This document shows positions 9,309 to 17,870 of a stretch of 64,000 bases of DNA, piece after piece. Positions within the stretch are counted from its first letter, which is position 1. Each line of letters begins with the position of its first letter. Source of the DNA: Streptomyces sp. NBC_01428 (lineage in GTDB: Bacteria > Actinomycetota > Actinomycetes > Streptomycetales > Streptomycetaceae); assembly GCF_036231965.1 (NCBI RefSeq), contig NZ_CP109499.1, positions 4,712,001 to 4,776,000 on the forward strand, written 5' to 3'. The notes below the pieces were generated by a model. It did not search any database and was not told the DNA's origin. It saw nothing but the letters and a program-made list of their open reading frames with translations. Made by a program: the position numbers and the translations under genes.

Positions 9309-9992
9309 TCACGTGACGGTGTCGTCGGACGGATCCGGCCGGGTGCTGTCCCGGTGCCGGGGCAGGCCGCCCGTCTCTCCAGATGTGTTGTCCTGCTGAG
9401 CGGAGCCTTCGGAGGCGGAAGTCTTGATGTCCCGTCCGGCTCGCTCACTCTCGATGAGCTCGTTCAGCCAGCGCACTTCGCGCTCCACGGACTCCATTCC
9501 GTGGCGCTGGAGCTCAAGCGTGTAGTCGTCGAGGCGCTCTCGGGTGCGCGCCAGTGAGGCGCGCATCTTCTCGAGGCGCTCCTCCAGACGGCTGCGGCGA
9601 CCTTCCAGTACGCGCATGCGCACATCGCGTGACGTCTGCCCGAAGAAGGCGAAGCGAGCAGCGAAGTGCTCGTCCTCGTAGGCGTCGGGACCCGTCTGCG
9701 CGAGAAGTTCCTCGAAGTGATCCTTACCTTCTGCCGTCAATCGATAGACGATCTTGGCGCGACGTCCCGCGAGTGTTGCCGTGAGAGCGTCTTCGGGTGT
9801 GGATCCTGCTTCCTCGATCAACCAGCCGTTGGCGACCAGCGTCTTGAGGCAGGGGTAGAGCGTTCCGTAGCTGAAGGCACGGAAGACACCCAGTGATGTG
9901 TTGAGTCGTTTGCGCAGCTCATAGCCGTGCATCGGAGACTCGCGGAGCAGGCCGAGTACGGCGAACTCGAGGATCCCGGCACGCCGGCTCAC
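9309..9992 (-). CDS. PadR family transcriptional regulator
   Basis: 227 residues. The N-terminal winged helix runs over residues 1 to about 95 (FAVLGLLRESPMHGYELRKRL, then FSYGTLYPCLKTL and VYRLTAEGKDHFEELL), typical of PadR. A C-terminal helical domain of charged coiled-coil character follows (RSRLEERLEKMRASLARTRERLDDYTLELQ), which would dimerise. The last about 35 residues are polar and probably disordered. It precedes ino1 by 43 bp. The only striking operator nearby is a 31-bp palindrome 47 bp upstream of the start codon, so autoregulation together with ino1 is inferred. Confidence 0.93.
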   Translation of the reverse strand: MSRRAGILEFAVLGLLRESPMHGYELRKRLNTSLGVFRAFSYGTLYPCLKTLVANGWLIEEAGSTPEDALTATLAGRRAKIVYRLTAEGKDHFEELLAQTGPDAYEDEHFAARFAFFGQTSRDVRMRVLEGRRSRLEERLEKMRASLARTRERLDDYTLELQRHGMESVEREVRWLNELIESERAGRDIKTSASEGSAQQDNTSGETGGLPRHRDSTRPDPSDDTVT

Positions 9993-10038
9993 TGTCGCCT
10001 CCTCCCTGTCGCTGCCTCGTCAGCGCGACGTTTATGCC

Positions 10039-10069
10039 GTGCTGATGTATCGACTCGATACATCAGCAC
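10039..10069. promoter_or_regulatory. 31-bp perfect palindrome, candidate PadR operator
   Basis: Two exact 15-bp arms (GTGCTGATGTATCGA at 10039-10053 and its complement at 10055-10069) surround a single C. It lies 47 bp upstream of the padR-like start. The ATGTAT...ATACAT core resembles the ATGT/ACAT operators described for PadR regulators. It could also affect the divergent PBP gene 300 bp away. Confidence 0.75.
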
Positions 10070-10219
10070 GATAGAACGCCTCTGCGGTTGCGACAAGAGG
10101 GGCCAAGGTGAACGGCGTCACATCACTGATTCATACGAAGCAAGTTGCCTGATTTGGGGTGAACTTCGGTGCTAGGCAGGTTTTGACGGTGCGTAGTCTG
10201 TGCGGCATGCACACCACCG

Positions 10220-10245
10220 GGAACCGAGTGACGACTGAGGACGTC
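10220..10245 (+). promoter_or_regulatory. Possible ECF-sigma (SigE-like) promoter for the class A PBP gene
   Basis: GGAAC at 10220-10224 is followed after 17 nt by CGTC at 10242-10245, the layout of envelope-stress ECF promoters. It lies about 120 bp before the PBP start codon. The match is short and could be chance. The rest of the region between 10070 and 10366 shows no gene. Confidence 0.35.
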
Positions 10246-10366
10246 ATCGTCTTCGGTGCAGTACGGGTGAATGCGCGATCGACCGCATCCGTACTTCGGG
10301 GGGACCGGAAACCAGCCGCCGTTTCCAGGCGCGCAAAGGTGCGCCTGCCCGAGGAGTAATCGTTCG

Positions 10367-13090
10367 ATGAGCGAGCACCGTCGCAAACCGTCGCAGCCGC
10401 AGGGCGGCGGGCGTGCCGCGGCCCGACGCGGTCAGCCCGACCCGTCCGCAGGCCGCCGCGCGGCACCGCGAGGCGCCACCGGGTCTCCTTCCGATTCCTA
10501 CGAGTCGGGGGGTGAAGAGCGCGCGTACGGCAGTCGTGCCGAGGCACGGCGAGCCGCACAGAAAGGCAGCGGCGGCCGCCGCCGAGCCGCCGACGGCGCC
10601 GGACGTGGCGGTCCCGGCGGCCCTGGAGGCGGGGGCGGCCGGCGTGGTGGCCCCCCTGGGCCCAGCGGGCCCGGACGCGGTCGTGGCCGCGCCCCCGAGC
10701 CCTCCAAGAAGCGCATCGTCGACTACCCGCGCGCCGGCAAGTACGGCGCAGCGCGCTGGGTGCCGTCCTGGAAACTCGTGACGGGTCTCTTCATCGGCTT
10801 CTGCGGCAGCCTTGTCGCGGTCGCGGGTGTCGCGTACGCCCTGGTCGGTGTCCCGGACGAGGCCAAGACGGCGACCGCGCAGAACAACGTCTACTACTGG
10901 GCGAGCGGCGAGCAGATGGTCGCGACGGGCGGTGAGACCAACCGCCAGATCATCGGCTACGCGCAGATCCCCAAGGAGATGCGCTACGCGGTGATGTCGG
11001 CCGAGAACAAGACGTTCGAGTCCGACAGCGGTGTCGACCCGATGGGTATCGCCCGTGCCTTCGTGAACATGGCCAAGGGCGGACAGACACAGGGTGGCTC
11101 CACCATCACCCAGCAGTACGTGAAGAACGCCATGCTGGACGATCAGTCACAGACGATCTCCCGCAAGTTCAAGGAGCTGTTCGTCTCCGTCAAGGTCGGT
11201 GCCTCGGTACCGAAGGAAGACATCATGGCCGGCTACCTGAACTCGGCCTACTACGGACGTAACGCCTACGGCATCCAGGCTGCCGCGCGGGCCTACTTCA
11301 ACACGGAAGCCACAAAGCTGAACCCGAGCCAGTGCGCGTTCCTGGCAGCCGTGCTCAAGGGCGCCACGTACTACGACCCCGCCGGGTCACCGTCGATCGA
11401 CCCCGCCGCCACGGCGCAGGCCAACCGCAAGCGTGCCGAGGCCCGCTGGGAGTGGATCCTCAACGAAGAGGTCAAGGACGGGCGCCTGAAGCAGACGGAA
11501 CGCGCCAAGTACAAGGACTTCCCCAAAGTCCAGAGCCCGCGGTCCAACGCGGCACTGGGCGGGCAGATCGGCTACCTGGTCGATCTGGCGAACTCGTACA
11601 TCGTGAACAACAGCGACAAGACCGGTATCACCGAGACCAAGCTTCGGCAGGGCGGCTACGAGATCCACACGACCTTCGACAAGAAGAAGGTCGACGCCCT
11701 TGAGGCCTCGGTGAAGAAGGTGCAGAAAGCCAACATCAAGGAGAAGCTGCGCCCGAAGACGGACAAGTACGTCCAGTTCGGCGGAGCATCGGTCAACCCA
11801 GGCACCGGCGCGATCGAGGCCATCTACGGCGGCTCTGACGCCACCAAGCACTTCACCAACAACGCCGACCAGACCGGTGCGCAGGTGGGCTCCACCTTCA
11901 AGCCGTTCGTTCTGGCGGCGGCCATGACCTGGGGGGCACGGGATCCCGAAGGGCCCGAGGAGCAGGCGCAGGACGAGCGCACCATCGTCTCCCCGAAGAG
12001 TCTGTACAGCGGCAAGAACAAGCTGAAGATCAAGGACTACAACGGGACCGACTGGCAGGACGACAAGGGCAAGGAGTGGCTGCAGCAGAACGACGGCCAG
12101 CAGTCGTACAACCCGCCCAGCTACAAGATCGACCTGCGTGAGGCGATGCGCGAGTCCGTGAACTCTGCCTACGTCCAGTTGGGTATGGACGTAGGCCTGG
12201 ACAAGGTCAAGGACTCTGTGCTGCGCGCGGGCATCAAGGAGTCCAGCCTCGCCAGTTCCAGGTTCCCCTCGTTCTCGCTGGGTACCTCGTCTCCGAGCGC
12301 GATCCGCATGGCCGGTGCCTACGCCACCTTCGCCGCCAGCGGCGAGCAGCGTGACCCGTACTCGGTCGAGAAGATCACGAACAGGGACGGCAACGTCTTC
12401 CAGCACGACGACGTCGAGAAGAGCACAGAGGCCTTCAGCTCGAAGGTCGCCGACAACGTCACTGACGTCCTGAAGACCGTGGTCGAGAAGGGCACCGGTA
12501 CGAACGCCCAGCTCAAGGGCCGTGAGGTGGCGGGCAAGACCGGTACTACGGACGGCAACAAGTCCGCCTGGTTCGTCGGCTACACCCCGCAGCTGTCCAC
12601 GGCGATCAGCATGTACCGCCTGGACGACGACGAGACCAAGAAGAACCGCAAGTTCCTTCAGATGTACGGCACGGGTGGCGAGAAGACCATCCACGGCGCC
12701 TCATTCCCGTCGCAGATCTGGCGGGACTACATGGAGGTCGCGCTCAAGGGCGAGAAGGCGGAAACCTTCCCCAAGCCCGAAGAGATCGGCACGGTGCTCA
12801 ACGACACCCCGAGCCCGACACCGACTCCGACGGTCAGCAAGAGCGAGTCGCCGAGCCCGACGCCGACCCCGACGCCGACCCCCACGCTCACGTCGCCCTC
12901 GCCCTCGACGAGTGAGACCTGTGGCAAGTTCGACTGGTCCTGCAACAACGGCGGGACGGACAACGGTGGCACCGACAACGGAGGCACCGACGGAGGCGTG
13001 ACGTCGACGCCGACGGAGTCCGCGACCGACGGGACCAGCAGAGGCAACAGCAACGGCAATGGCGGGGGCCTCTTCGGAGGCACCGGATAG
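10367..13090 (+). CDS. Class A penicillin-binding protein (transglycosylase/transpeptidase)
   Basis: Bifunctional peptidoglycan synthase of 907 residues, from ATG at 10367 with GAGGAG upstream. A basic, Gly/Pro-rich cytosolic region (1 to about 130) precedes one transmembrane helix (about 134-160). The GT51 domain carries SAENKTFES, with the catalytic Glu near 212, GGSTITQQY near 243, RKFKELFVSVKVG, and EDIMAGYLNSAYYGRNAYGI. The transpeptidase domain has S509-TF-K512, S597-V-N599 and K724-T-G-T. The C-terminus is a long Pro/Thr/Ser repeat tail (PTPTPT) followed by a segment with two cysteines (CGKFDWSC) and Asn/Gly-rich repeats, probably in or near the wall. A pair of parS sites lies just after the stop. 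Confidence 0.95.
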   Translation: MSEHRRKPSQPQGGGRAAARRGQPDPSAGRRAAPRGATGSPSDSYESGGEERAYGSRAEARRAAQKGSGGRRRAADGAGRGGPGGPGGGGGRRGGPPGPSGPGRGRGRAPEPSKKRIVDYPRAGKYGAARWVPSWKLVTGLFIGFCGSLVAVAGVAYALVGVPDEAKTATAQNNVYYWASGEQMVATGGETNRQIIGYAQIPKEMRYAVMSAENKTFESDSGVDPMGIARAFVNMAKGGQTQGGSTITQQYVKNAMLDDQSQTISRKFKELFVSVKVGASVPKEDIMAGYLNSAYYGRNAYGIQAAARAYFNTEATKLNPSQCAFLAAVLKGATYYDPAGSPSIDPAATAQANRKRAEARWEWILNEEVKDGRLKQTERAKYKDFPKVQSPRSNAALGGQIGYLVDLANSYIVNNSDKTGITETKLRQGGYEIHTTFDKKKVDALEASVKKVQKANIKEKLRPKTDKYVQFGGASVNPGTGAIEAIYGGSDATKHFTNNADQTGAQVGSTFKPFVLAAAMTWGARDPEGPEEQAQDERTIVSPKSLYSGKNKLKIKDYNGTDWQDDKGKEWLQQNDGQQSYNPPSYKIDLREAMRESVNSAYVQLGMDVGLDKVKDSVLRAGIKESSLASSRFPSFSLGTSSPSAIRMAGAYATFAASGEQRDPYSVEKITNRDGNVFQHDDVEKSTEAFSSKVADNVTDVLKTVVEKGTGTNAQLKGREVAGKTGTTDGNKSAWFVGYTPQLSTAISMYRLDDDETKKNRKFLQMYGTGGEKTIHGASFPSQIWRDYMEVALKGEKAETFPKPEEIGTVLNDTPSPTPTPTVSKSESPSPTPTPTPTPTLTSPSPSTSETCGKFDWSCNNGGTDNGGTDNGGTDGGVTSTPTESATDGTSRGNSNGNGGGLFGGTG

Positions 13091-13103
13091 TCGTCACCGT
13101 GTG

Positions 13104-13119
13104 TGTTTCACGTGAAACA
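13104..13119. other. parS site, perfect match (left of a pair)
   Basis: TGTTTCACGTGAAACA, 14 bp after the PBP stop codon. Its centre is 19 bp from the centre of the next site at 13123-13138. Confidence 0.92.
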
Positions 13120-13122
13120 CAC

Positions 13123-13138
13123 CGTTTCACGTGAAACG
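13123..13138. other. parS site (right of a pair)
   Basis: CGTTTCACGTGAAACG: the 14-bp core GTTTCACGTGAAAC is intact and only the outermost base pair differs from consensus. It touches the terminator hairpin that starts at 13138. Confidence 0.88.
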
Positions 13139-13172
13139 AGGGCCGCCGCACCGACCAGGTGCGGCGGCCCTC
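13138..13172 (+). terminator. Terminator of the class A PBP gene
   Basis: Perfect 15-bp arms (GAGGGCCGCCGCACC at 13138-13152 and its complement at 13158-13172) flank a 5-nt loop, directly abutting the second parS and 37 bp before the next gene. Confidence 0.85.
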
Positions 13173-13208
13173 AGCGCGTTCCTGGACACGTACGGCAGGA
13201 TGTGCGGC

Positions 13209-14717
13209 ATGCCCAGTGCAGAGACGACGCGCGTGAGCGCGCACGAGCCGGAGCTGGTGCGGCCGACCAAGGATGACGAGGTCGCCGCCAGCGGCAGCGA
13301 ACTGATCGGCGGTCCCATCGGGCGGCGAGCCCTGCTCGGGACGTCCTGGTGGACGCCCGTGCGGGTCGTCGCCCTGATCGCGATCGGCATGTTCGCCCTC
13401 GGCATGGTCCAGAAGCTGCCCTGCTACGACGGAGGCTGGTTCTTCGGAGCGAGTTCGCAGTACACGCACGCGTGCTACTCGGACATTCCGCACCTCTATC
13501 AGGGCCGCGGATTCGCCGACGGGCTCGTGCCCTACTTCGACAAGCTCCCCGGCGACATGGACTACCTCGAGTACCCGGTGCTGACCGGCGTGTTCATGGA
13601 GGTGGCGGCCTGGCTCACCCCGGGAAGCGGGAGCATCCAGGATCAGGAGCAGATCTACTGGATGGTCAACGCTGGGATGCTCATGGTGTGCGCGGCGGTC
13701 ATCGCCGTGTGTGCCGCCCGCACCCACCGGCGACGCCCCTGGGACGGCCTCCTGGTGGCCCTCGCGCCCGCTTTCGCGCTCACGGCCACCATCAACTGGG
13801 ATCTCCTCGCTGTGGCCCTCCTGGCCGCCGCGATGCTGATGTGGTCGCGGGGACGCGCGCTGGCCTTCGGCATCCTGGTCGGGCTCGCCACGGCCGCCAA
13901 GTTCTATCCGTTCCTCGTGCTCGGTCCGCTCTTCCTGCTGTGCTGGCGGGCCGGCAAGTGGCGGGAGTTCGGCACAGCCCTTCTCGGGGCCGTCGGTGCC
14001 TGGCTCGTGGTGAACCTTCCGGTCATGTACTTCGCGCCCGAGGGGTGGTCGAAGTTCTACACCTTCAGCCAGGAGCGTGGGGTCGACTTCGGCTCGGTCT
14101 TCCTGTTCATCTCGCAGTGGCTGAAGATCACGATCACTCCCGACACGGCCAACACCTGGGCGCTGATCATGATGCTGCTCCTGTGCGCGGGGCTGAGCGC
14201 CGTCACGCTCACCGCACCCCGCCGGCCCCGGTTCGCCCAGCTCGCTTTCCTGATCGTCGCGGCCTTCATCCTGACGAACAAGGTCTACTCGCCGCAGTAC
14301 GTACTCTGGCTCGTCCCTCTCGCCGCTCTGGCACGGCCGCGCTGGCGGGACTTCCTGATCTGGCAGGCGTGCGAGGTCGCGTACTTCCTGGGGATCTGGA
14401 TGTACCTCGCGTACACGACCAGCGGGGACGCTCACAAGGGTCTTCCGACCGACGGATACCAAGTCGCGATCGCCGTGCACCTGTTGGGAACGCTCTACCT
14501 CTGCGCGGTGGTGATCCGGGACATCTTCATGCCCGAACGCGACGTGGTGCGGCGAGCCGGCGACGACGATCCGTCGGGCGGGATCCTGGACGGCGCCGAG
14601 GACGTGTTCGTCCTGGGCGCCGCGGCCCATCCGCCGCGGCATGCGGCGCACTTCGACGGACAGCCTCCGGTCGAGTGGGGTGGCCGGAGCGGGCCCCCCG
14701 AAGGCGGTTCGCTCTGA
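13209..14717 (+). CDS. Polytopic membrane glycosyltransferase-like protein (GT87/DUF2029 type)
   Basis: 502 residues from ATG at 13209, with GCAGGA eight bases upstream. About ten hydrophobic helices are visible, starting with VRVVALIAIGMFALGMVQKL. The periplasmic first loop contains DMDYLEYPVLTGVFME, and later segments read ALTATINWDLLAVALLAAAM and FGILVGLATAAKFYPFLVLG. The pattern of an acidic EYP motif in an early loop and AxAKxYP after a mid helix matches actinobacterial GT87 mannosyl- or arabinosyltransferase relatives that use polyprenyl-linked sugars. The C-terminal about 70 residues are polar and cytosolic. Substrate is unknown. It follows the PBP gene but is separated from it by a terminator. 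Confidence 0.75.
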   Translation: MPSAETTRVSAHEPELVRPTKDDEVAASGSELIGGPIGRRALLGTSWWTPVRVVALIAIGMFALGMVQKLPCYDGGWFFGASSQYTHACYSDIPHLYQGRGFADGLVPYFDKLPGDMDYLEYPVLTGVFMEVAAWLTPGSGSIQDQEQIYWMVNAGMLMVCAAVIAVCAARTHRRRPWDGLLVALAPAFALTATINWDLLAVALLAAAMLMWSRGRALAFGILVGLATAAKFYPFLVLGPLFLLCWRAGKWREFGTALLGAVGAWLVVNLPVMYFAPEGWSKFYTFSQERGVDFGSVFLFISQWLKITITPDTANTWALIMMLLLCAGLSAVTLTAPRRPRFAQLAFLIVAAFILTNKVYSPQYVLWLVPLAALARPRWRDFLIWQACEVAYFLGIWMYLAYTTSGDAHKGLPTDGYQVAIAVHLLGTLYLCAVVIRDIFMPERDVVRRAGDDDPSGGILDGAEDVFVLGAAAHPPRHAAHFDGQPPVEWGGRSGPPEGGSL

Positions 14718-14748
14718 GCGAACAGACCAGGGAGAGGTCGCGAGAGGT

Positions 14749-14793
14749 CATGTGAAAGGCCGTACACGGGCTCCGTGTACGGCCTTTCACATG
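14749..14793. terminator. Bidirectional terminator with 21-bp arms
   Basis: Exact 21-bp arms (14749-14769 and 14773-14793) flank a 3-nt loop and lie between convergent genes ending at 14717 and 14825. The arms contain CATGTGAAAGG/CCTTTCACATG, superficially like parS, but the centre is not CACGTG and this is not counted as a parS site. Confidence 0.88.
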
Positions 14794-14824
14794 AGTTGGA
14801 GCGATGTCGGAACCGATCCCGATG

Positions 14825-15856
14825 TCAGCGCTCGACGACCCGGTCGTACTGCGTCGTGGTGTGCCGCAGGTGCGCGACGAGCTCGTCGCCGACCTTCGGC
14901 TCCGAGGCGTCGGAGGGCACGAAGAGGATGGAGACCTGCATGTGCGGGGGCTCCGCGAACCAGCGCTGCTTGCCCGCCCAGACGAACGGTGCGAGGTTGC
15001 GGTTCACCGTGGCCAGGCCGGCGCGTGCGACGCCCTTGGCCCGCGGCATGACGCCGTGCAGCGCCTTGGGGGCTTCCAGACCCACTCCGTGCGACGTACC
15101 GCCCGCCACGACGACGAGCCAGCCGTCCGAGGCGGCCTTCTGCTGCCGGTAGCCGAAGCGGTCGCCCTTGGAGACGCGCGTGACGTCCAGAACGGCTCCG
15201 CGGTACTCGGTGGCCTCGTGGTCCCCCAGCCACAGCCGCGTGCCGATGCGGGCGCGGAAGCGGGTCTGCGGGAACTGCTGCTGAAGCCGCGCGAGTTCGT
15301 CCGCCTTGAGGTGGCTGACGAACATCGTGTGGAGCGGCAGGCGGGCCGCACGGAGGCGGTCCATCCAGCCGATGACCTCCTCGACGGCGTCCGAGCCGTC
15401 GGTGCGGTCCAGCGGCAGGTGGATGGCGAAACCCTCGAGCCGCACGTTCTCGATCGCGGCGTGCAGATGCGGCAGGTCCTGCTCGCTCACACCGTGCCGC
15501 TTCATCGAGGACATGACCTCGATGACCACGCGGGCTCCCACGAGGCCGTAGACGCCGTCGATGGACGACACCGACCGGATGACACGGTCGGGCAGCGGCA
15601 CGGGCTCCTCGCCGCGCCTGAACGGCGTCAGCACCAGGAGATCGCCACCGAACCAGTCCTTGATCCGGGCGGCCTCGTACGTGGTGCCCACGGCGAGGAT
15701 GTCCGAGCCCAGGCGGGTGGCCTCGTCCGCGAGCCGTTCGTGGCCGAAGCCGTAGCCGTTGCCCTTGCAGACGGGGACCAGCCCCGGAAACTGCTCGGAC
15801 ACCTGCTTGTGGTGTGCCCGCCAGCGCGCGGTGTCGACGTAGAGCGTGAGCGCCAT
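14825..15856 (-). CDS. Alanine racemase-like PLP-fold protein, atypical active site
   Basis: 343 residues from ATG at 15856. The N-terminal TIM-barrel part carries the PLP-lysine motif of alanine racemases as PVCKGNGYGFG (normally VVKANAYGHG). Further barrel motifs follow, such as ILAVGTTYEAARI, and then RIGTRLWLG and SKGDRFGYRQQ. In ordinary Alr the next strand carries GYADG, whose Tyr is the second catalytic base. Here the aligned segment reads VVVAGGTSHGVGL with no Tyr, and the later GRICMDQ motif is reduced to EPPHMQVSIL. The protein is shorter than the usual 370-390 residues. The gene follows femX on the same strand with a 129-bp gap, suggesting a linked cell-wall role. It may not racemise alanine at all. 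Confidence 0.85.
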   Translation of the reverse strand: MALTLYVDTARWRAHHKQVSEQFPGLVPVCKGNGYGFGHERLADEATRLGSDILAVGTTYEAARIKDWFGGDLLVLTPFRRGEEPVPLPDRVIRSVSSIDGVYGLVGARVVIEVMSSMKRHGVSEQDLPHLHAAIENVRLEGFAIHLPLDRTDGSDAVEEVIGWMDRLRAARLPLHTMFVSHLKADELARLQQQFPQTRFRARIGTRLWLGDHEATEYRGAVLDVTRVSKGDRFGYRQQKAASDGWLVVVAGGTSHGVGLEAPKALHGVMPRAKGVARAGLATVNRNLAPFVWAGKQRWFAEPPHMQVSILFVPSDASEPKVGDELVAHLRHTTTQYDRVVER

Positions 15857-15985
15857 GGCCGGTCCCGGAACCTTTCTCGTGGCTGCCGTGTGTTCAGAGG
15901 TACGAAAGCGAATTGTCGCTGATTTCTCGGGCCGATGGGGAGGTGCCGGGCTCGATCGGGGGCCTGGCACGTGTTCCGGGTCGGC

Positions 15986-17107
15986 TCAGCGGCGCGACAT
16001 GTAGATGTCGAGCGCCTTGTGGAGCAGCTTGTTGAGGGGGAAGTCCCACTCGCCGAGGTACTCGGCCGCCTCGCCGCCGGTGCCCACCTTGAACTGGATG
16101 AGGCCGAAGAGGTGGTCGGTCTCGTCCAGCGAGTCGGAGATGCCGCGCAGGTCGTAGACCGTGGCACCGAGGGCGTACGAGTCGCGCAGCATGCGCCACT
16201 GCATCGCGTTCGAGGGCCGGACCTCGCGACCGATGTTGTCCGAGGCACCGTAGGAGTACCAGACGTGGCCGCCCACGACGAGCATCGTCGCGGCGGAGAG
16301 GTTCACGCCGTTGTGACGCGCGAAGTAGAGCCGCATGCGGTTCGGGTCCTCGGTGTTGAGGGCCGTCCACATGCGCTGGAAGTACGACAGCGGGCGCGGC
16401 CGGAAGTGGTCGCGCACCGCGGTGATCTCGTAGAGCCGCTGCCACTCCTCCAGGTCGTGGTAGCCACCCTGGACGACCTCGACGCCGGCCTTCTCGGCCT
16501 TCTTGATGTTGCGGCGCCAGAGCTGGTTGAAGTTCTTGTGGACCTCTTCCAGCGAACGGTTGGCGAGCGGCACCTGGAAGACGTAGCGGGGCTGGACGTC
16601 ACCGAAGCCGGCGCCGCCGTCCTCGCCCTGCTGCCAGCCCATGCGGCGCAGCTTGTCGGCCACCTCGAAGGCGCGCGGTTCGATGAAGTCGGCCTCGATG
16701 TCGCGCAGGCGCTTCACGTCCGGGTTCTGGATGCCGCCCTTGATGGAGGTGGCCTCCCAGCGCCGGATGATCACCGGCGGGCCCATCTTCACGGAGAAGG
16801 CGCCCTGCTGCTTGAGGTGCGCGAGCATCGGCTGCAGCCAGTCGTCCAGGTTCGGCGCGAACCAGTTGATGACCGGGCCCTCGGGAAGGTAGGCCAGGTA
16901 ACGCTTGATCTTGGGCAGCTGGCGGTAGAGCACCAGGCCCGCGCCGACCATCTCGCCGGTCCGGTCGTCGAACCACCCGAGGTTCTCGGAGCGCCATTCG
17001 GCCTTTACGTCTGCCCATGCGGGGACCTGCATGTGACTGGCCGCGGGCAGGCTCTGGATGTACGCCAGATGCTGCTCACGGCTGATGGTCCTCAGGGTCA
17101 GGCTCAT
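15986..17107 (-). CDS. femX: FemX: peptidoglycan interpeptide-bridge aminoacyltransferase
   Basis: 373 residues from ATG at 17107, with GAGGAGCG upstream. Fem family: two GNAT-like subdomains. It starts MSLTLRTISREQHLAYIQSL. Family motifs include QVPAWADVKAEW, VGAGLVLYRQLPKIKRYLAYLPEGPV, RYVFQVPLANRSLEEVHKNFNQLWRR (given here in parts), and the C-terminal GGHVWYSYGASDN and AMQWRMLRDSYALGATVYDLRG. In Streptomyces this protein adds the single Gly to the LL-diaminopimelate side chain using Gly-tRNA, and the S. coelicolor ortholog is reported to be required for viability. It heads a same-strand pair with the racemase-like gene. Confidence 0.93.
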   Translation of the reverse strand: MSLTLRTISREQHLAYIQSLPAASHMQVPAWADVKAEWRSENLGWFDDRTGEMVGAGLVLYRQLPKIKRYLAYLPEGPVINWFAPNLDDWLQPMLAHLKQQGAFSVKMGPPVIIRRWEATSIKGGIQNPDVKRLRDIEADFIEPRAFEVADKLRRMGWQQGEDGGAGFGDVQPRYVFQVPLANRSLEEVHKNFNQLWRRNIKKAEKAGVEVVQGGYHDLEEWQRLYEITAVRDHFRPRPLSYFQRMWTALNTEDPNRMRLYFARHNGVNLSAATMLVVGGHVWYSYGASDNIGREVRPSNAMQWRMLRDSYALGATVYDLRGISDSLDETDHLFGLIQFKVGTGGEAAEYLGEWDFPLNKLLHKALDIYMSRR

Positions 17108-17270
17108 TAGGGGCGCTCCTCGGGCTGGTGTGTCCCCATGGGTACAAGGGCTCCGGCTCTCGCGCCGAAGCCTACTGCGCCCTGCGAGCGCCCCGTCTGG
17201 CCGTATGCAACCTGAACCCCGGGAAGAGAACGTGGAGCGTCCCGGGGTCAGGGGAAAACGGACGTTCGAC

Positions 17271-17582
17271 TCAGAACGTCCCACCGAAGAGGCCGCCGTG
17301 GGCCAGACCGAGGTAGAAACCGACCCCCGCGAGACCGAGTCCCAGGATCAGTCCGAAGCGCTCCCGGGTCGTCACGGAGATGAACTGCCCGTAGGCGCCG
17401 GTGAGGATCCCGACGAGGCCGGCCCACGAGCTGATCAGATGGAGGCTGTGGAACATCGACGTGACGAAGGCCAGGATCCCGAGCACCAGAGTCACCGCGA
17501 GCAAGGTGTCCTGGAGGGGATGAGGCTTGCCGTCCGTGGCGAAGAGTGAGCCGGTGGTGTTCGGTCGCAATACCTGTGCCAT
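17271..17582 (-). CDS. Small conserved membrane protein (function unknown)
   Basis: 103 residues from ATG at 17582 with a near-ideal GGAGGTG ribosome site. Three hydrophobic segments are visible: LLAVTLVLGILAFVTSMF, LISSWAGLVGILTGAYGQF and FGLILGLGLAGVGFYLGL. The N-terminal about 35 residues are soluble, and no catalytic motif is apparent. It is conserved in position between femX and rpsF in streptomycetes, as recalled from synteny. It is transcribed divergently from rpsF and may be the first gene of a unit with femX 163 bp downstream. Confidence 0.8.
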   Translation of the reverse strand: MAQVLRPNTTGSLFATDGKPHPLQDTLLAVTLVLGILAFVTSMFHSLHLISSWAGLVGILTGAYGQFISVTTRERFGLILGLGLAGVGFYLGLAHGGLFGGTF

Positions 17583-17620
17583 AAGGCACCTCCTGCGGAA
17601 GGCGGCGCATCGTAGCGCCA

Positions 17621-17697
17621 TACACACCCGATGTGTACAGACTGGGGGTCAACCCGGTCGGATTTCAACCGGAAGGCAGGGTGCAGGTAGTCTGTAC
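17621..17697. promoter_or_regulatory. Inverted repeats in the divergent promoter region upstream of rpsF
   Basis: TACACA-N5-TGTGTA at 17621-17637 overlaps GTACAGACT at 17635-17643, which recurs inverted as AGTCTGTAC at 17689-17697. The region lies between the small membrane protein gene and rpsF. Promoter or operator use is a guess, and no clear -35/-10 pair could be assigned. Confidence 0.35.
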
Positions 17698-17870
17698 CGT
17701 CTGCACCGGTGTCTGCCCAGGCTCATGGCCAGGTCACGACAGGGATTGCCGCTCGGTTTCACCGACGGGGACCCCGATTGTCAGTGGCGGCCGATACCGT
17801 TGCGTACGCATCACAACCCTCCTGCCACGGAACGACCGTGGCCGCTGAGTCCAAAGGAGGTGGGTTCCAC

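Noticed and set aside
7784..9316. Plus-strand frame of 510 codons opposite ino1
   Set aside because: Shadow of the inositol-phosphate synthase gene, whose conserved motifs are on the minus strand. No ribosome site.
14749..14793. Palindrome with TTTCACATG considered as a parS
   Set aside because: The half-sites are separated by a long GC stem, so the 16-bp parS dyad is absent. It is a terminator between convergent genes.
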